This document shows positions 43,343 through 52,322 of a DNA stretch of 64,000 bases, piece by piece. How positions within the stretch are numbered: position 1 is the stretch's first letter; each line of letters opens with the position of its first letter. The notes beneath the pieces are model-generated. The model saw only the letters and a list, made by a program, of their open reading frames with translations. It was not told the origin of the DNA and did no database searches. The stretch comes from Paenibacillus sp. FSL R7-0273. Its GTDB lineage: Bacteria > Bacillota > Bacilli > Paenibacillales > Paenibacillaceae. The DNA lies in contig NZ_CP009283.1 in NCBI RefSeq assembly GCF_000758625.1, positions 4,227,501-4,291,500 on the forward strand, in the 5' to 3' direction. The translations under genes and the position numbers were made by a program.

Positions 43343-43677
43343 GTTAACATTTACCTCCAGAATAATATATTTTTTCAGAACCAGTTGCAGCTGTTGCATT
43401 ACACTGTCGTTCTTGGCTGTTTCTACTGATGGCTGTATTTAATATTCATCGCATCTCCCCTTTACCAGGCAATATGCAGATTGCTGCAAAAATGAATTTT
43501 TCGCAGTAACCAATCTAATCTCCACTATAAGTAAATTTTTGGAATTGTACAGATGGTTTTTATGTATTTTATTACATATATGTGAAATGTATATATTTAC
43601 ATGGATTTTCAGTATTTCATTACATATCTCGCTCCCCAAAGATAGTCGACAGTTGGGCCTTTTCCCCTGCACAGCGC
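43343..43677. other. AT-rich region upstream of the PL9 gene
   Basis: About 330 bp without a credible gene, holding the lyase promoter region. I found no convincing -35/-10 pair or cre match, only AT-rich sequence. A 77-codon open frame on the minus strand has no ribosome site. Confidence 0.5.
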
Positions 43678-43705
43678 AAAAAAAAGCTACCCAACCGGGC
43701 AGCTT
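43678..43705 (-). terminator. Intrinsic terminator of the SRPBCC remnant
   Basis: AAGCTACCC and GGGCAGCTT pair with one mismatch, followed on the minus strand by T8. Confidence 0.75.
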
Positions 43706-43713
43706 ATAAATGT

Positions 43714-43926
43714 TCAGCTATTGAGATACTGCTCAACCAGCACTGAATACTTCCTGTATTGCTCTTCCCAAGCAGGCTTACGGTTAACCGGCACATTTCC
43801 GTCCAGCAGAGCCTCTATAACATCCAGACAGACATGCCACCCGGCCAAATCTTTGGGGGTATGGTCAGTGAATGTGCCGATGGTTTCGATAAGCAGCAGT
43901 CGGCTGTGCAGATTAAGTGGAATTGC
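43714..43926 (-). pseudogene. C-terminal remnant of an SRPBCC/AHSA1-type protein
   Basis: The minus frame carries LLLIETIGTFTDHTPKDLAG, WHVCLDVIEALLDGNVPV and WEEQYRKYSVLVEQYL, the usual end of AHSA1-like START-fold proteins. The N-terminal two-thirds are missing. The break coincides with the left end of the 162-bp element at 43926, and the original terminator remains downstream. Confidence 0.6.
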
Positions 43927-44087
43927 GCCACCTAATTCATAAAGAACTGCCGGTAATAACGGCATTAGGTGGAAATAGGTATCTTAAATTCGCTTACTTA
44001 CTCCAAAAAGGGCATTACGACCCGAATTAAGTATCCTTTTTCCAGCTAAACGTCCTAAACGTTACAAAATTCGGAAATTAGGTGGCG
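43926..44087. mobile_element. 162-bp MITE-like element with 12-bp terminal inverted repeats
   Basis: CGCCACCTAATT (43926-43937) and AATTAGGTGGCG (44076-44087) are perfect inverted ends. A third half-site ATTAGGTGG lies inside near 43974. There is no coding capacity and no obvious target duplication. It abuts a truncated gene. Confidence 0.55.
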
Positions 44088-44192
44088 AAAATCCAACTAA
44101 TGCAGCCGGGCCATACTAATTATATGATATCCAGGCCGTCCTACCAAAAAGAATAGCAGCCGTACAACACGTTATCAAGTAAGCTGCGGATA

Positions 44193-45881
44193 CTATACCT
44201 TATATTCCGCGAAGCTAACCGGACTGCCGTTAACCGCAGTCACCGTGCCGTTATCCTTACCTGCTTCAAGCCGCAGCAGGTCACCGGTAAAGGTAGTGTG
44301 TGTGATAGAGAGTGCCGCCTCCGCGCCAACGCCCTCTGCCGCAAATACAGGCTTACGTGCTGCCATAGCAGCGGCGAACTCCGTGAGGCTGTTCAAGCCT
44401 GCAGCCGCGGCTTCCTTTGCCGTAACGGCTTCAACCGCCACAGCGCCGTGCTTACCTGCCGCCGTTACCTCCAGATAACCGTCACGGCTCGCCAGCTGAT
44501 ACGTATGCGACAGCCAAACGGCAAAATAAACCTCCTTCACCAGGCCGTAAACTGCCTGTTCCTGCTGCTGCCATTCTCCCTCAGGGAGCACTCCGGCAAT
44601 CGTGTTATCCGTTCCTTCGGGTACAGGGAACAAAGACAGCACCGTGCCTTTATGGTAGAGCACTTCCATGTAAGGACTCTGGTGGCGCGGATCGCCTGCA
44701 CGGTAGCCCTCGCCCGGATGGAAGAAGTACAGCCGGTTGACCTCCCCTTCCCCGCTGACCGGCAGGGAATAGGCCCAGCGGAGCTGTTCATTGTCGAATT
44801 CCTCTACCCGCTCCCATAGGCCGCCTGCCGCATAGCCTTCTGTAATATAAGCGTAGGAATGCAGGAGCGGCTGGGGCTGCGGGTCTCCCGGGGCAACCTT
44901 TTGTGTAAGCCTCTTTACTTCTATAGCATTACGGCGGTCCAGCGCAAGCTCTCTTGCCCCGGCAGGAGCTTCATAGAACAGGAAGCCGGCGTACTCTGTA
45001 CGCGGCATGTCACCGCTAAGCGGAAAGTCGCCGAACTGCACATAATCATGCAGCACATTGCGGTCAGCCGGCACATCATGCGGCCAGCCGCGGGAATGTG
45101 CGCCAACCCATGCCCCGCGTAAATAGAAAGCAGCCCGCTCATGCCACAGATAGTCAAGCATCTCGCTTAGCACAGCCTGTACTGCGCTGTCCTCCTCGAG
45201 TTCCCAGGCACAGGTGAATGCCTGTATCCAGTGCCAGAACCACGGCAGACTGCCGTATTCCGGCATGCCCTGCGCCCGTATATACTGAAGTGTCTGCTCC
45301 AGGCTCTCCAGCCCGTCAGCGCGAAGCTCCTCATCCCCGAACAGCTGGCCGAAGATCAGCTTGGCGGCCGTATACTTGGCTTCGTGGTGACCGTAATGTA
45401 CAACCTCTTTACGGAAAAAGCCGCTGCGGTAAATATGTCCGGCTGCCGTATGGACAGCAACCCTAAGCGCTGCACTGAACTGGCTATTGTAATGCTTGCA
45501 GAACCAGATCAGCAGGCTGCCCATAATTTCTACAGGAAGCTCATGCGGAGCGGCTTCCCGCGGCAGCGGATCAAGCCCGAGCGGCCAGTGGCCGTACAGA
45601 TGTGTGCCCGGCTGCCGGTTCTGCAGCAGCACTGTTTCCAGCAGGACCGTCTCCGCCTTCTGCCGGGCCTGCTCCCGCACGGCCTCCGGAAGCAGTGAAT
45701 CATCTACCGCAGCTGCGAACAGGTAGCATGCATAATAGAAGTTGTTGCGAACATCATTGTGAAACCACAGGCCGCTATCCTTCAGCGGCAGCTCCAATGC
45801 CTCTGCTGCCACCTTTTGTATGATCTCCCGCTGTCTTAGCGCATAGGGATTATCTAATTTGAAGCTTAATCGAGCCGTCAT
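44193..45881 (-). CDS. Uncharacterised 562-residue protein beside kduI
   Basis: No signal peptide, so probably cytoplasmic. The N-terminal ~340 residues look mostly helical (LWFHNDVRNNFYYACYLFAA, YGSLPWFWHWIQAFTCAWEL), suggesting an alpha/alpha-barrel, with conserved-looking His/Tyr clusters (VVHYGHHEAKY, HLYGHWPLGLDPLP). The C-terminal ~200 residues look beta-rich (EEFDNEQLRWAYSLPVSGEG, PYMEVLYHKGTVLSLFPVPEG). This toroid plus beta-sandwich layout is common in polysaccharide lyases and glucuronyl hydrolases. I cannot assign a family. Divergent from kduI-deoR-kduD, it may process an unsaturated uronide. Confidence 0.6.
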   Translation of the reverse strand: MTARLSFKLDNPYALRQREIIQKVAAEALELPLKDSGLWFHNDVRNNFYYACYLFAAAVDDSLLPEAVREQARQKAETVLLETVLLQNRQPGTHLYGHWPLGLDPLPREAAPHELPVEIMGSLLIWFCKHYNSQFSAALRVAVHTAAGHIYRSGFFRKEVVHYGHHEAKYTAAKLIFGQLFGDEELRADGLESLEQTLQYIRAQGMPEYGSLPWFWHWIQAFTCAWELEEDSAVQAVLSEMLDYLWHERAAFYLRGAWVGAHSRGWPHDVPADRNVLHDYVQFGDFPLSGDMPRTEYAGFLFYEAPAGARELALDRRNAIEVKRLTQKVAPGDPQPQPLLHSYAYITEGYAAGGLWERVEEFDNEQLRWAYSLPVSGEGEVNRLYFFHPGEGYRAGDPRHQSPYMEVLYHKGTVLSLFPVPEGTDNTIAGVLPEGEWQQQEQAVYGLVKEVYFAVWLSHTYQLASRDGYLEVTAAGKHGAVAVEAVTAKEAAAAGLNSLTEFAAAMAARKPVFAAEGVGAEAALSITHTTFTGDLLRLEAGKDNGTVTAVNGSPVSFAEYKV

Positions 45882-45994
45882 CTCTTCCCCTCCCAGGGTA
45901 TTATTTCCATCCTATTGTGCACGCTTTCTGTTCATTTAGCAATCACAAAAACCATTAAATAAACTAAAATAAACGTACTAAAAAAGATTATCTC

Positions 45995-46023
45995 TTGCCA
46001 AATGAACGTAAATGGATTAAATT
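45995..46023 (+). promoter_or_regulatory. Predicted SigA promoter of kduI
   Basis: TTGCCA (45995-46000), a 17-bp spacer, TAAATT (46018-46023), 47 bp before the kduI ATG. Five of six and four of six consensus matches. Confidence 0.5.
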
Positions 46024-46070
46024 GTACCTATACGAACGAAAATACGTTAGCGAAGGGGAATGAATACGAA

Positions 46071-46904
46071 ATGGAAAGACGTTTTGCATCGCATCCGAAT
46101 GAAGTGAAGCAGTTTGACACAGAGCGCCTGCGCAAGGAGTTCCACATCCCGGTTATTTTTGCTCCGGATGAACTGAAGCTTGTCCTGACCCATGAAGACC
46201 GCATGATCGTCGGCGGAGCTAATCCGGTGAACGAGGATGTTGTACTTACAACTGATTTGAAGGAGCTTGGGGTTACTTACTTCCTGGAGCGCCGTGAGCT
46301 GGGTGTAATCAACGTAGGCGGTAAGGGTTCTATCGTAGTAGACGGTACTGAATATGAGATCGATTACAAAGAATGTCTCTATGTGGGACAAGGCGCCAAG
46401 GATGTTGTATTCAAAAGCGCTGACAGCGCAAAGCCAGCCAAATTCTATCTGAACTCGGCTCCTGCACACCAGTCCTACCCTACTACTAAAACTACACTGG
46501 AAGAATCCGAATCCGGCGCACTCGGCGGACTGGAAAATTCCAACGAGCGTACGATCCACCGCTTCATCCATACCAACGGCGTACAGAGCGCTCAGCTCGT
46601 TATGGGTATGACCCAGCTGAAGCCGGGCAGCATGTGGAATACAATGCCGTCCCACACTCACCCGCGCCGGATGGAAGCCTACTTCTACTTCGATCTGCCG
46701 GACGATTCGATCGCGTTCCACCTGATGGGCGAACCGACGGAAACCCGCCATATCGTAATGCACAACGAGCAGGCTGTTATTTCTCCAAGCTGGTCTATTC
46801 ACAGCGGAGTAGGTACTCACAACTATACCTTCATCTGGAGCATGGCCGGAGACAACAAGCGCTATGATGACATGGACCCTGTAAGCATGAAAGAGCTGAA
46901 ATAG
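46071..46904 (+). CDS. kduI: 5-keto-4-deoxyuronate isomerase
   Basis: Converts 4-deoxy-L-threo-5-hexosulose uronate, the product of unsaturated galacturonide breakdown, to 3-deoxy-D-glycero-2,5-hexodiulosonate. 277 residues starting at the ATG at 46071, giving the family N-terminus MERRFASHPNEVKQFDTERL; an upstream in-frame ATG lacks support. The cupin metal site matches E. coli KduI: H195, H197, E202 (in SHTHPRRMEAYFYF) and H244. First gene of kduI-deoR-kduD. Confidence 0.95.
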   Translation: MERRFASHPNEVKQFDTERLRKEFHIPVIFAPDELKLVLTHEDRMIVGGANPVNEDVVLTTDLKELGVTYFLERRELGVINVGGKGSIVVDGTEYEIDYKECLYVGQGAKDVVFKSADSAKPAKFYLNSAPAHQSYPTTKTTLEESESGALGGLENSNERTIHRFIHTNGVQSAQLVMGMTQLKPGSMWNTMPSHTHPRRMEAYFYFDLPDDSIAFHLMGEPTETRHIVMHNEQAVISPSWSIHSGVGTHNYTFIWSMAGDNKRYDDMDPVSMKELK

Positions 46905-46938
46905 AACATAACCAATTTCGGAAAGACGAGGCAGGCGG

Positions 46939-47694
46939 ATGAACCCGATACGGCGGCACGAGATGATTATGGAAGTTATGCTGAATCAGAAGGATGTTAC
47001 GGTTAATGAGCTTAGTGACAAACTCCAGGTTAGCGGCAAAACCATTCGCGAGGACCTCAGCAAGCTGGAGGAGCAGGGGCTGATTATGCGGGTGCACGGC
47101 GGTGCTGTGCTGGCCCAAAGCGATCAGTTCGGCATCCTCCCGCTCAAGAACCCGCTGGATAAATATGCCGATGATAAGACGGAGATTGCCCTGCGCGCCA
47201 TTACCCATATCGAGAAGGACGACATCATTGCCCTGGACGGCGGAAGCACGACGCTTGAAATTGCCCGGCGTCTGGACAATATGTCCCTGACGGTTGTTAC
47301 CAATGATGTGTACATCATCAGCGAGCTCGTTCCAAAAGAAAACATCCGTCTGGTCGTTCCCGGGGGGTACCGTGTCCGCAACATGCTGGCCGGTCCTGAA
47401 GCCGTTGCCTATGTCCAAAAGCTAAATATACAGAAAGCTTTCCTGTCGGCTACAGCCGTGCACATCGAGCACGGATTGTCTATCTACACCGGTGATTTGA
47501 TTGATTTCAAGCAGGCGCTGGTATCCACCGCCCGCAAGGTATTCGCCGCCTGCGACCATCACAAGTTCGGACAGACCGCGCTGCGCACCTTCGCTTCCCT
47601 TCAGGAGGTTGATGTGCTGCTTACAGACAGCGGCCTCCCGTCCGAAACGGCAGAGCAGTTCCGCAGTGCAGGCATCAATATTGAAGTCGGGTAA
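46939..47694 (+). CDS. DeoR-family regulator in the kdu operon
   Basis: 251 residues: N-terminal helix-turn-helix (VNELSDKLQVSGKTIREDLS, GLIMRVHGGAVL) and DeoRC sensor domain (DDIIALDGGSTTLEIARRL, VVPGGYRVRNMLAGP). It lies 34 bp after kduI and 37 bp before kduD in the same direction, so it is part of the operon and is likely to repress it until a pathway intermediate binds. In Bacillus the corresponding regulator is KdgR of the LacI type, so the DeoR type here is a lineage difference. The ribosome site before the ATG is weak. Confidence 0.85.
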   Translation: MNPIRRHEMIMEVMLNQKDVTVNELSDKLQVSGKTIREDLSKLEEQGLIMRVHGGAVLAQSDQFGILPLKNPLDKYADDKTEIALRAITHIEKDDIIALDGGSTTLEIARRLDNMSLTVVTNDVYIISELVPKENIRLVVPGGYRVRNMLAGPEAVAYVQKLNIQKAFLSATAVHIEHGLSIYTGDLIDFKQALVSTARKVFAACDHHKFGQTALRTFASLQEVDVLLTDSGLPSETAEQFRSAGINIEVG

Positions 47695-47731
47695 TTCAAA
47701 TAACAGCACATTTAAAGGAGCGAATATTATT

Positions 47732-48487
47732 ATGTCATCATTATTCAGTCTGGCAGGCAAAACAGCAATCGTAACAGGAGCAGCACAGGGCCTTGGTCAA
47801 GGCATTCTGCTCGCATTCGCTGAAGCAGGCGCGGATGTAGTATCCATCTCCCTGAACAGCAGTGAAGAGTCCGTAAAAGCTGCAGAAGCTTACGGCGTAA
47901 AAGCACTCAGCATCGAAGCTGACCTGAGCGATCACAGCAAGCTGCAGGGCGCTTTTGACCAGGCTCTGGAACTGACCGGCCACGTTGACATTCTTGTTAA
48001 CTGCGCAGGCATGATCCGCCGTACTCCTGCTAAAGACCACAGTGAAAAAGACTGGTTCGACGTAATCAACCTTAACCAGAACACTGTATTCCTGCTGTCC
48101 CAGATCGCCGGCCGCCACTTCATCGAAAGAGGCACTGGTAAAATCATCAACATCTGCTCCATGCTGTCCTACCAGGGCGGCATCAACGTTCCAGGCTACA
48201 CAGCAAGTAAACATGCTGTTGCCGGTCTGACTAAGGCATTTGCTAACGAATGGGCACAATTCGGCCTGAACGTTAACGCAATTGCTCCAGGATACATGGC
48301 TACTGAGAACACAGCTCCTATCCGTGCTGACCAGAGCCGTTCCGATTCAATCCTTGACCGTATTCCTGCAGGCCGTTGGGGAACAGCTGAAGATGTTAAG
48401 GGCCCTGCTGTATTCCTGGCATCTGCTGCTTCCGACTACCTGAACGGCCACGTACTGGCTGTAGACGGCGGATGGCTGGCCAGATAA
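47732..48487 (+). CDS. kduD: 2-dehydro-3-deoxy-D-gluconate 5-dehydrogenase
   Basis: 251-residue short-chain dehydrogenase reducing 3-deoxy-D-glycero-2,5-hexodiulosonate to KDG with NADH. The cofactor motif TGAAQGLGQG is at 15-24, NCAGMIRR at 90-97, and the catalytic S143, Y156 and K160 (GYTASK) are present, as is the KduD-like end YLNGHVLAVDGGWLAR. The ATG at 47732 has AAAGGAG upstream. It ends the operon before a strong terminator. Confidence 0.94.
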   Translation: MSSLFSLAGKTAIVTGAAQGLGQGILLAFAEAGADVVSISLNSSEESVKAAEAYGVKALSIEADLSDHSKLQGAFDQALELTGHVDILVNCAGMIRRTPAKDHSEKDWFDVINLNQNTVFLLSQIAGRHFIERGTGKIINICSMLSYQGGINVPGYTASKHAVAGLTKAFANEWAQFGLNVNAIAPGYMATENTAPIRADQSRSDSILDRIPAGRWGTAEDVKGPAVFLASAASDYLNGHVLAVDGGWLAR

Positions 48488-48532
48488 TATCTCTTCATTC
48501 CTCCGAATGAAGGAGCTTTATCACATACACTT

Positions 48533-48567
48533 GCACCCGCATGCCACAGGCATGCGGGTGCTTTTTT
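48533..48567 (+). terminator. Strong intrinsic terminator of the kdu operon
   Basis: GCACCCGCATGCC and GGCATGCGGGTGC form a perfect 13-bp stem with a 3-nt loop, followed by T6. Confidence 0.92.
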
Positions 48568-48594
48568 GTAAAGTAATGAATTCAGGTTTAACGG

Positions 48595-49680
48595 TTAATC
48601 GAGAGACAGCAGCTCTTGTCTGATCAGCTCAGCCGCCTGCTGGTTCAACGGATTCTGCGCATCCAGAGCGATATTGGCTGTGATGATGATTAATCCCTTG
48701 TTGTAATAAGTCTGCTTGTTAAAAATATCCATTACAGCCCTAAGCGGGACAAAGGTCCGCCCGTTTCTGATCTCAACCTTCGGGACAACCGTCTTCTGAT
48801 TCAGATATACAACAGTGGCCTCCAGCTTTTTCGTATTGACCTCGATGCGGGCACCGAACTTATCGGAAATAAATTTCAGCGGGACCATTGTTGTATTGTT
48901 GCGGATATACGGCACCACACTTGAGTTCGCACTGTCTATTGCTGCCGCACTGCCTTTAACCAGCACAGCCGATTGCCCGATGGACAGGACAACAGCATCC
49001 TGTAAAATATCATTTACCAGTCTGTCTACAGCCGGCTCCTCTCCTGACTGCTGGCATGGGCTCCCCTTGTACAGCACCATATACTCAGTAATAATATCCA
49101 CCGCACCCTGTCTCAGATCCTTGGTCAGCTCCGCATCATTAAGCACCGGTTCCGTGATAACCCAGCTGCAGTCCATATTCTGCTGTGAAGCCGCCAGTGC
49201 ATGGATTAAGGCAACAGTCTGGCTGTCCGGCAGCGCCTTCTGCGCTGCAGTTATCCATGTAATATCCGGGTCGAGATAATGATCCAGCACCTTCAGATAT
49301 CCGATAACAAACAGCTGCTGGGCACTCATAGCAGACTTATCCAGTGCTGCAGTTGACTTCCCGTACACCAGCTGCGCATATTCCTCCGCATGCTCCCTGT
49401 CGGACCACGCCAGGTCTGAATACAAGGCATTAATAGCTGCCGCCTTCACATCCAAGGGATTGCCTGATGAAGCCAGATAGTCAGCTACTGAACGGGTGAG
49501 ACCCTTTTGCTCGGCGGCCGCGACGATATTCACATCCAGATAAGCCTTATAAATAGCTGTTGAGGTGACCGGGGAATCCGCATAGACCCTTGTAGCGGCA
49601 GTGCCGGCAAATAGTCCGGAGAACATAATGGCAGAAGCAAGAATCAGCCTGCTCAAACGTGAGGTTAATAGAGTATTCAC
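48595..49680 (-). CDS. Secreted stalk-domain (copper amine oxidase N-like) protein
   Basis: 361 residues from the GTG at 49680; this fits GGGAGG at seven-base spacing, while the ATG at 49686 overlaps the site. Signal peptide ending VYADSP. A helical N-terminal region of unknown type (about 40-235) with several cysteines is followed by the stalk domain (about 245-335: VPYIRNNTTMVPLKFISDKF, NGRTFVPLRAVMDIF). The stalk domain is common on cell-wall proteins of Paenibacillus, and has no enzymatic role. Function unknown. Confidence 0.8.
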   Translation of the reverse strand: MNTLLTSRLSRLILASAIMFSGLFAGTAATRVYADSPVTSTAIYKAYLDVNIVAAAEQKGLTRSVADYLASSGNPLDVKAAAINALYSDLAWSDREHAEEYAQLVYGKSTAALDKSAMSAQQLFVIGYLKVLDHYLDPDITWITAAQKALPDSQTVALIHALAASQQNMDCSWVITEPVLNDAELTKDLRQGAVDIITEYMVLYKGSPCQQSGEEPAVDRLVNDILQDAVVLSIGQSAVLVKGSAAAIDSANSSVVPYIRNNTTMVPLKFISDKFGARIEVNTKKLEATVVYLNQKTVVPKVEIRNGRTFVPLRAVMDIFNKQTYYNKGLIIITANIALDAQNPLNQQAAELIRQELLSLD

Positions 49681-49853
49681 AAACATACCTCCCTGATGAT
49701 GAATGAAATGGACAAAGCATTGCCCGCATATCAAAAGCTATGCTATATTTAGCCGATGAACAGCGGGCTGTCTATATTACTTAACCACAAGTCCTTCAAG
49801 CAATCTTATGTCAGGACTACAACATACACTTACATAGCAAAGGGGTAACCTGC

Positions 49854-50477
49854 ATGAACGATGAATTACTCACTACGTTTGATGAATACGGGAATATTAC
49901 AGGTTCTGCTCCCCGCGATACCGTACACCGGCTCGGGCTCTGGCATGAGACCTTCCACTGCTGGCTGATCAGCCGGGAAGCTGACGGCGGCTTGTCCATC
50001 TGGCTCCAGCTGCGCAGCCAGGAGAAACGGGATTATGCCGGCCTGCTGGATATAACTGCCGCAGGACATCTGCTTTCCCATGAAACTCCGCAGGACGGCA
50101 TCCGCGAGCTTGAAGAGGAGCTTGGGATTTCAGTTCCCTTTGCGGCATTGCATCCGCTGGGCATTATTCCATATACCATGGATACAGCGGGCTTCCTTGA
50201 CCGTGAACGTGCGAATGTCTTTATACTCGAAACAGACTTGCCCCTGGAGGCCTTTAGACTGCAGCCTGAAGAGGTAGCCGGCCTCGTCACCGCCAGCTTC
50301 ACAGATTTCTGCAGTCTTTGGGAGGGCTCCAGCAGCTCTATACGGATCAGGGGCTTCCGTATGGAAGGTGCACGCCGTATACCAATTGACGAAGATGCCG
50401 GTATACCCTCCTTTGTTCCGCATGAACCATCCTATTACAGGAAGATCATCGCCGGCATTTCTGCTGCATTTGCTTAA
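49854..50477 (+). CDS. Nudix hydrolase, IPP-isomerase-like subgroup
   Basis: 207 residues. The Nudix box is GHLLSHETPQDGIRELEEEL followed by GI (about 72-93), with the REXXEE glutamates present; LLTTFDEYGNITGSAPRDTVHRLGLWHETFHCWL is shared with isopentenyl-diphosphate isomerase-like Nudix proteins such as YfcD. Substrate unknown: nucleoside or isoprenoid diphosphates are possible. The start ATG follows AAAGGGGTAACC. It is closely followed by an MFS gene in the same direction. Confidence 0.85.
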   Translation: MNDELLTTFDEYGNITGSAPRDTVHRLGLWHETFHCWLISREADGGLSIWLQLRSQEKRDYAGLLDITAAGHLLSHETPQDGIRELEEELGISVPFAALHPLGIIPYTMDTAGFLDRERANVFILETDLPLEAFRLQPEEVAGLVTASFTDFCSLWEGSSSSIRIRGFRMEGARRIPIDEDAGIPSFVPHEPSYYRKIIAGISAAFA

Positions 50478-50518
50478 TTATACCAAATCACATCCGAGAT
50501 AATGGAGACTTTACTGTA

Positions 50519-51793
50519 ATGAATAAGATTCGGCTCAGCAAATCCTTTTACTACTTATGGGGCACCCAGTCGGCGGCAAATGCTGCGGATGTCCTCTATA
50601 TTATGGCTTTAACTGTGCTGGTACTGGACCATACCGGCAGCCTGATCTCGGCGACGCTGGTCCCTCTGTTCCGCTCACTCTCACAGATGCTCAGCGGCCT
50701 GCTCGCTCCCCTGCTCATCGAACGGTTTAAGCTGTCCCGCCTCCTCCTGCTGTCGCAGTCTGGCCAGTTTGTATTCTTTGCCGTTATGGCAGCCTATCTC
50801 GGAATGCAGGGCAGCCATGCTTCACTGCCCATTGTGTTCCTGCTGATCTTTGCAATGTCCTTCCTGGACGGCTGGACCGTCCCTGCCCGCAATGCACTCG
50901 TCCCGCGGCTTACCCCTTCCCGTGAAGGACTGCTGCGGGCCAACGGCCTGTTATCCGTCAGCGATCAGGTCGTCCAGTTCGCCGGCTGGGGTCTCAGCGG
51001 CCTGATTATCATCTGGATCGGAACCTCCTCCACTCTCCTGCTTACTGCTGTAATCTACGCGCTAGCTGCCCTGTTCACCTTGCAGATCCGGGAGCCGGAA
51101 TCCGGCAATGCAGGCAAAGAGACGTCTGACGGCGGCAGCGGAGACAATGCTCCGAAGGGCTCCGGGTGGTTGGTACTGAGTGAAGGCTGGAAAATCATCT
51201 GGCGTACCCCCGCTTTAAGAGCACTTACCGCTATTGATGCGATCGATATGCTCGGAGGCTCGGTCTGGGTCGGTGCGTTCACGCTTATTTTTGTCCAGCA
51301 GGCTTTGGGACAGGGCGAAGAATGGTGGGGATTCATTAACGCTGCTTATTTTGCCGGCACCATCGGCGGAGGACTGCTGGTCATTTCGGCTGTGCGCCGG
51401 ATCGGCAGCAGACTGCTGCGGTTTATGCTGATCGGCATGGCCGGTTACGGACTGCTCACTTTCCTGTACGCGGTCAATACAAACCTTATCCTTGCGCTTG
51501 TACTTGTCCTTCTGATGGGACCCTTTGCGGAGCTGAGTATCGTAACCCGCCGCACCCTTGTCCAGCACAGCGTGAACAGTGAGCAGCTGCCGAAGGTATT
51601 ATCCGCACAGGCGACAGTGCTCCACCTGTTCTTCTGCATCTCCCTGCTGGGAATGGCCTGGGCGGCTGAAACGTTCGGTATCGTCAGGCTGTATATTTTT
51701 GCCGCTTGCCTGACCTGCTCTGCAGTGGCCGTTGGAATAGTCTACGCCAAATCACTGCGGAAGGTTGAGGACACTGAGCTTCCCGGGCATTGA
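50519..51793 (+). CDS. MFS-family efflux-type transporter
   Basis: 424 residues with about twelve membrane helices and a central hydrophilic loop (about 200-225). Features such as SFYYLWGTQSAANAADVLYI, LIERFKLSRLLLLSQ and VPARNALVPRLTPSREGLLRANGL match the MFS_3/enterobactin-exporter type drug-export subfamily. It follows the Nudix gene by 41 bp, probably in one transcript. The exported compound is unknown. A bidirectional terminator follows. Confidence 0.88.
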   Translation: MNKIRLSKSFYYLWGTQSAANAADVLYIMALTVLVLDHTGSLISATLVPLFRSLSQMLSGLLAPLLIERFKLSRLLLLSQSGQFVFFAVMAAYLGMQGSHASLPIVFLLIFAMSFLDGWTVPARNALVPRLTPSREGLLRANGLLSVSDQVVQFAGWGLSGLIIIWIGTSSTLLLTAVIYALAALFTLQIREPESGNAGKETSDGGSGDNAPKGSGWLVLSEGWKIIWRTPALRALTAIDAIDMLGGSVWVGAFTLIFVQQALGQGEEWWGFINAAYFAGTIGGGLLVISAVRRIGSRLLRFMLIGMAGYGLLTFLYAVNTNLILALVLVLLMGPFAELSIVTRRTLVQHSVNSEQLPKVLSAQATVLHLFFCISLLGMAWAAETFGIVRLYIFAACLTCSAVAVGIVYAKSLRKVEDTELPGH

Positions 51794-51814
51794 AATCTGA
51801 CGGATCAATAAAAT

Positions 51815-51868
51815 GCAAAAAGATGCGAAGCATCCGGCTTATTACCATCCGGACGCCTTCGCACCTTT
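51815..51868. terminator. Bidirectional terminator-like hairpin
   Basis: GCGAAG and CTTCGC, with inner ATCCGG/CCGGAC-type pairing, lie between the convergent MFS and FlxA-like genes. Confidence 0.6.
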
Positions 51869-51879
51869 GTATGTTCCGC

Positions 51880-52257
51880 CTAAATCAACGCGTTAAAATG
51901 GCCCTCCGAGTCTACCGTCGCCGTCCGCGGGTCTGTCATGCCGATTCCCCGGAAGGCTCCCTTCCATTCCGTGCGTCCGAGTGTGCTTGCGTTCTGCGCG
52001 GGTGAGGGGATACTTTCAGCTGATGCCGTGCTGCCGATTTTTTGCGCGAGCTGTACCTCGATCAGCCGGATTTGCCGCTGCAGCTGCTCACGGCGGTTAA
52101 CCGTAGCCGCACCGCCCGGCGCTGCGTTCACCTTCTCCAGCTCCATCATCAGCCGGTCCCGCTGCTTCTCCATGGAACTCACATCGCTCTGCGTACCGCC
52201 GTAAGCCGATATTACCTGTACCGGGCTGATACCTGTTACGTTCTGCATGCCCATCAT
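51880..52257 (-). CDS. FlxA-like coiled-coil protein
   Basis: 125 residues from the ATG at 52257 (or 52254), both after GGAGGGG. A central coiled coil (about 25-75: EKQRDRLMMELEKVNAAPGG, NRREQLQRQIRLIEVQL) matches the FlxA family, whose E. coli member is flagellar-regulon linked but whose function is unclear. The C-terminal tail is low-complexity. No flagellar genes nearby. Confidence 0.65.
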   Translation of the reverse strand: MMGMQNVTGISPVQVISAYGGTQSDVSSMEKQRDRLMMELEKVNAAPGGAATVNRREQLQRQIRLIEVQLAQKIGSTASAESIPSPAQNASTLGRTEWKGAFRGIGMTDPRTATVDSEGHFNALI

Positions 52258-52322
52258 CTTCCCCTCCGTTTCCCCGGCTGCCACTCTGATTCAGCCTGTT
52301 TTGAAAGTCCTATTTATACCTA

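Noticed and set aside
43439..43672. A 77-codon minus-strand frame upstream of the PL9 gene.
   Set aside because: AT-rich promoter DNA without ribosome site or similarity.
45900..45930. A cre site upstream of kduI.
   Set aside because: The best match has two mismatches to the consensus and was not strong enough to list.
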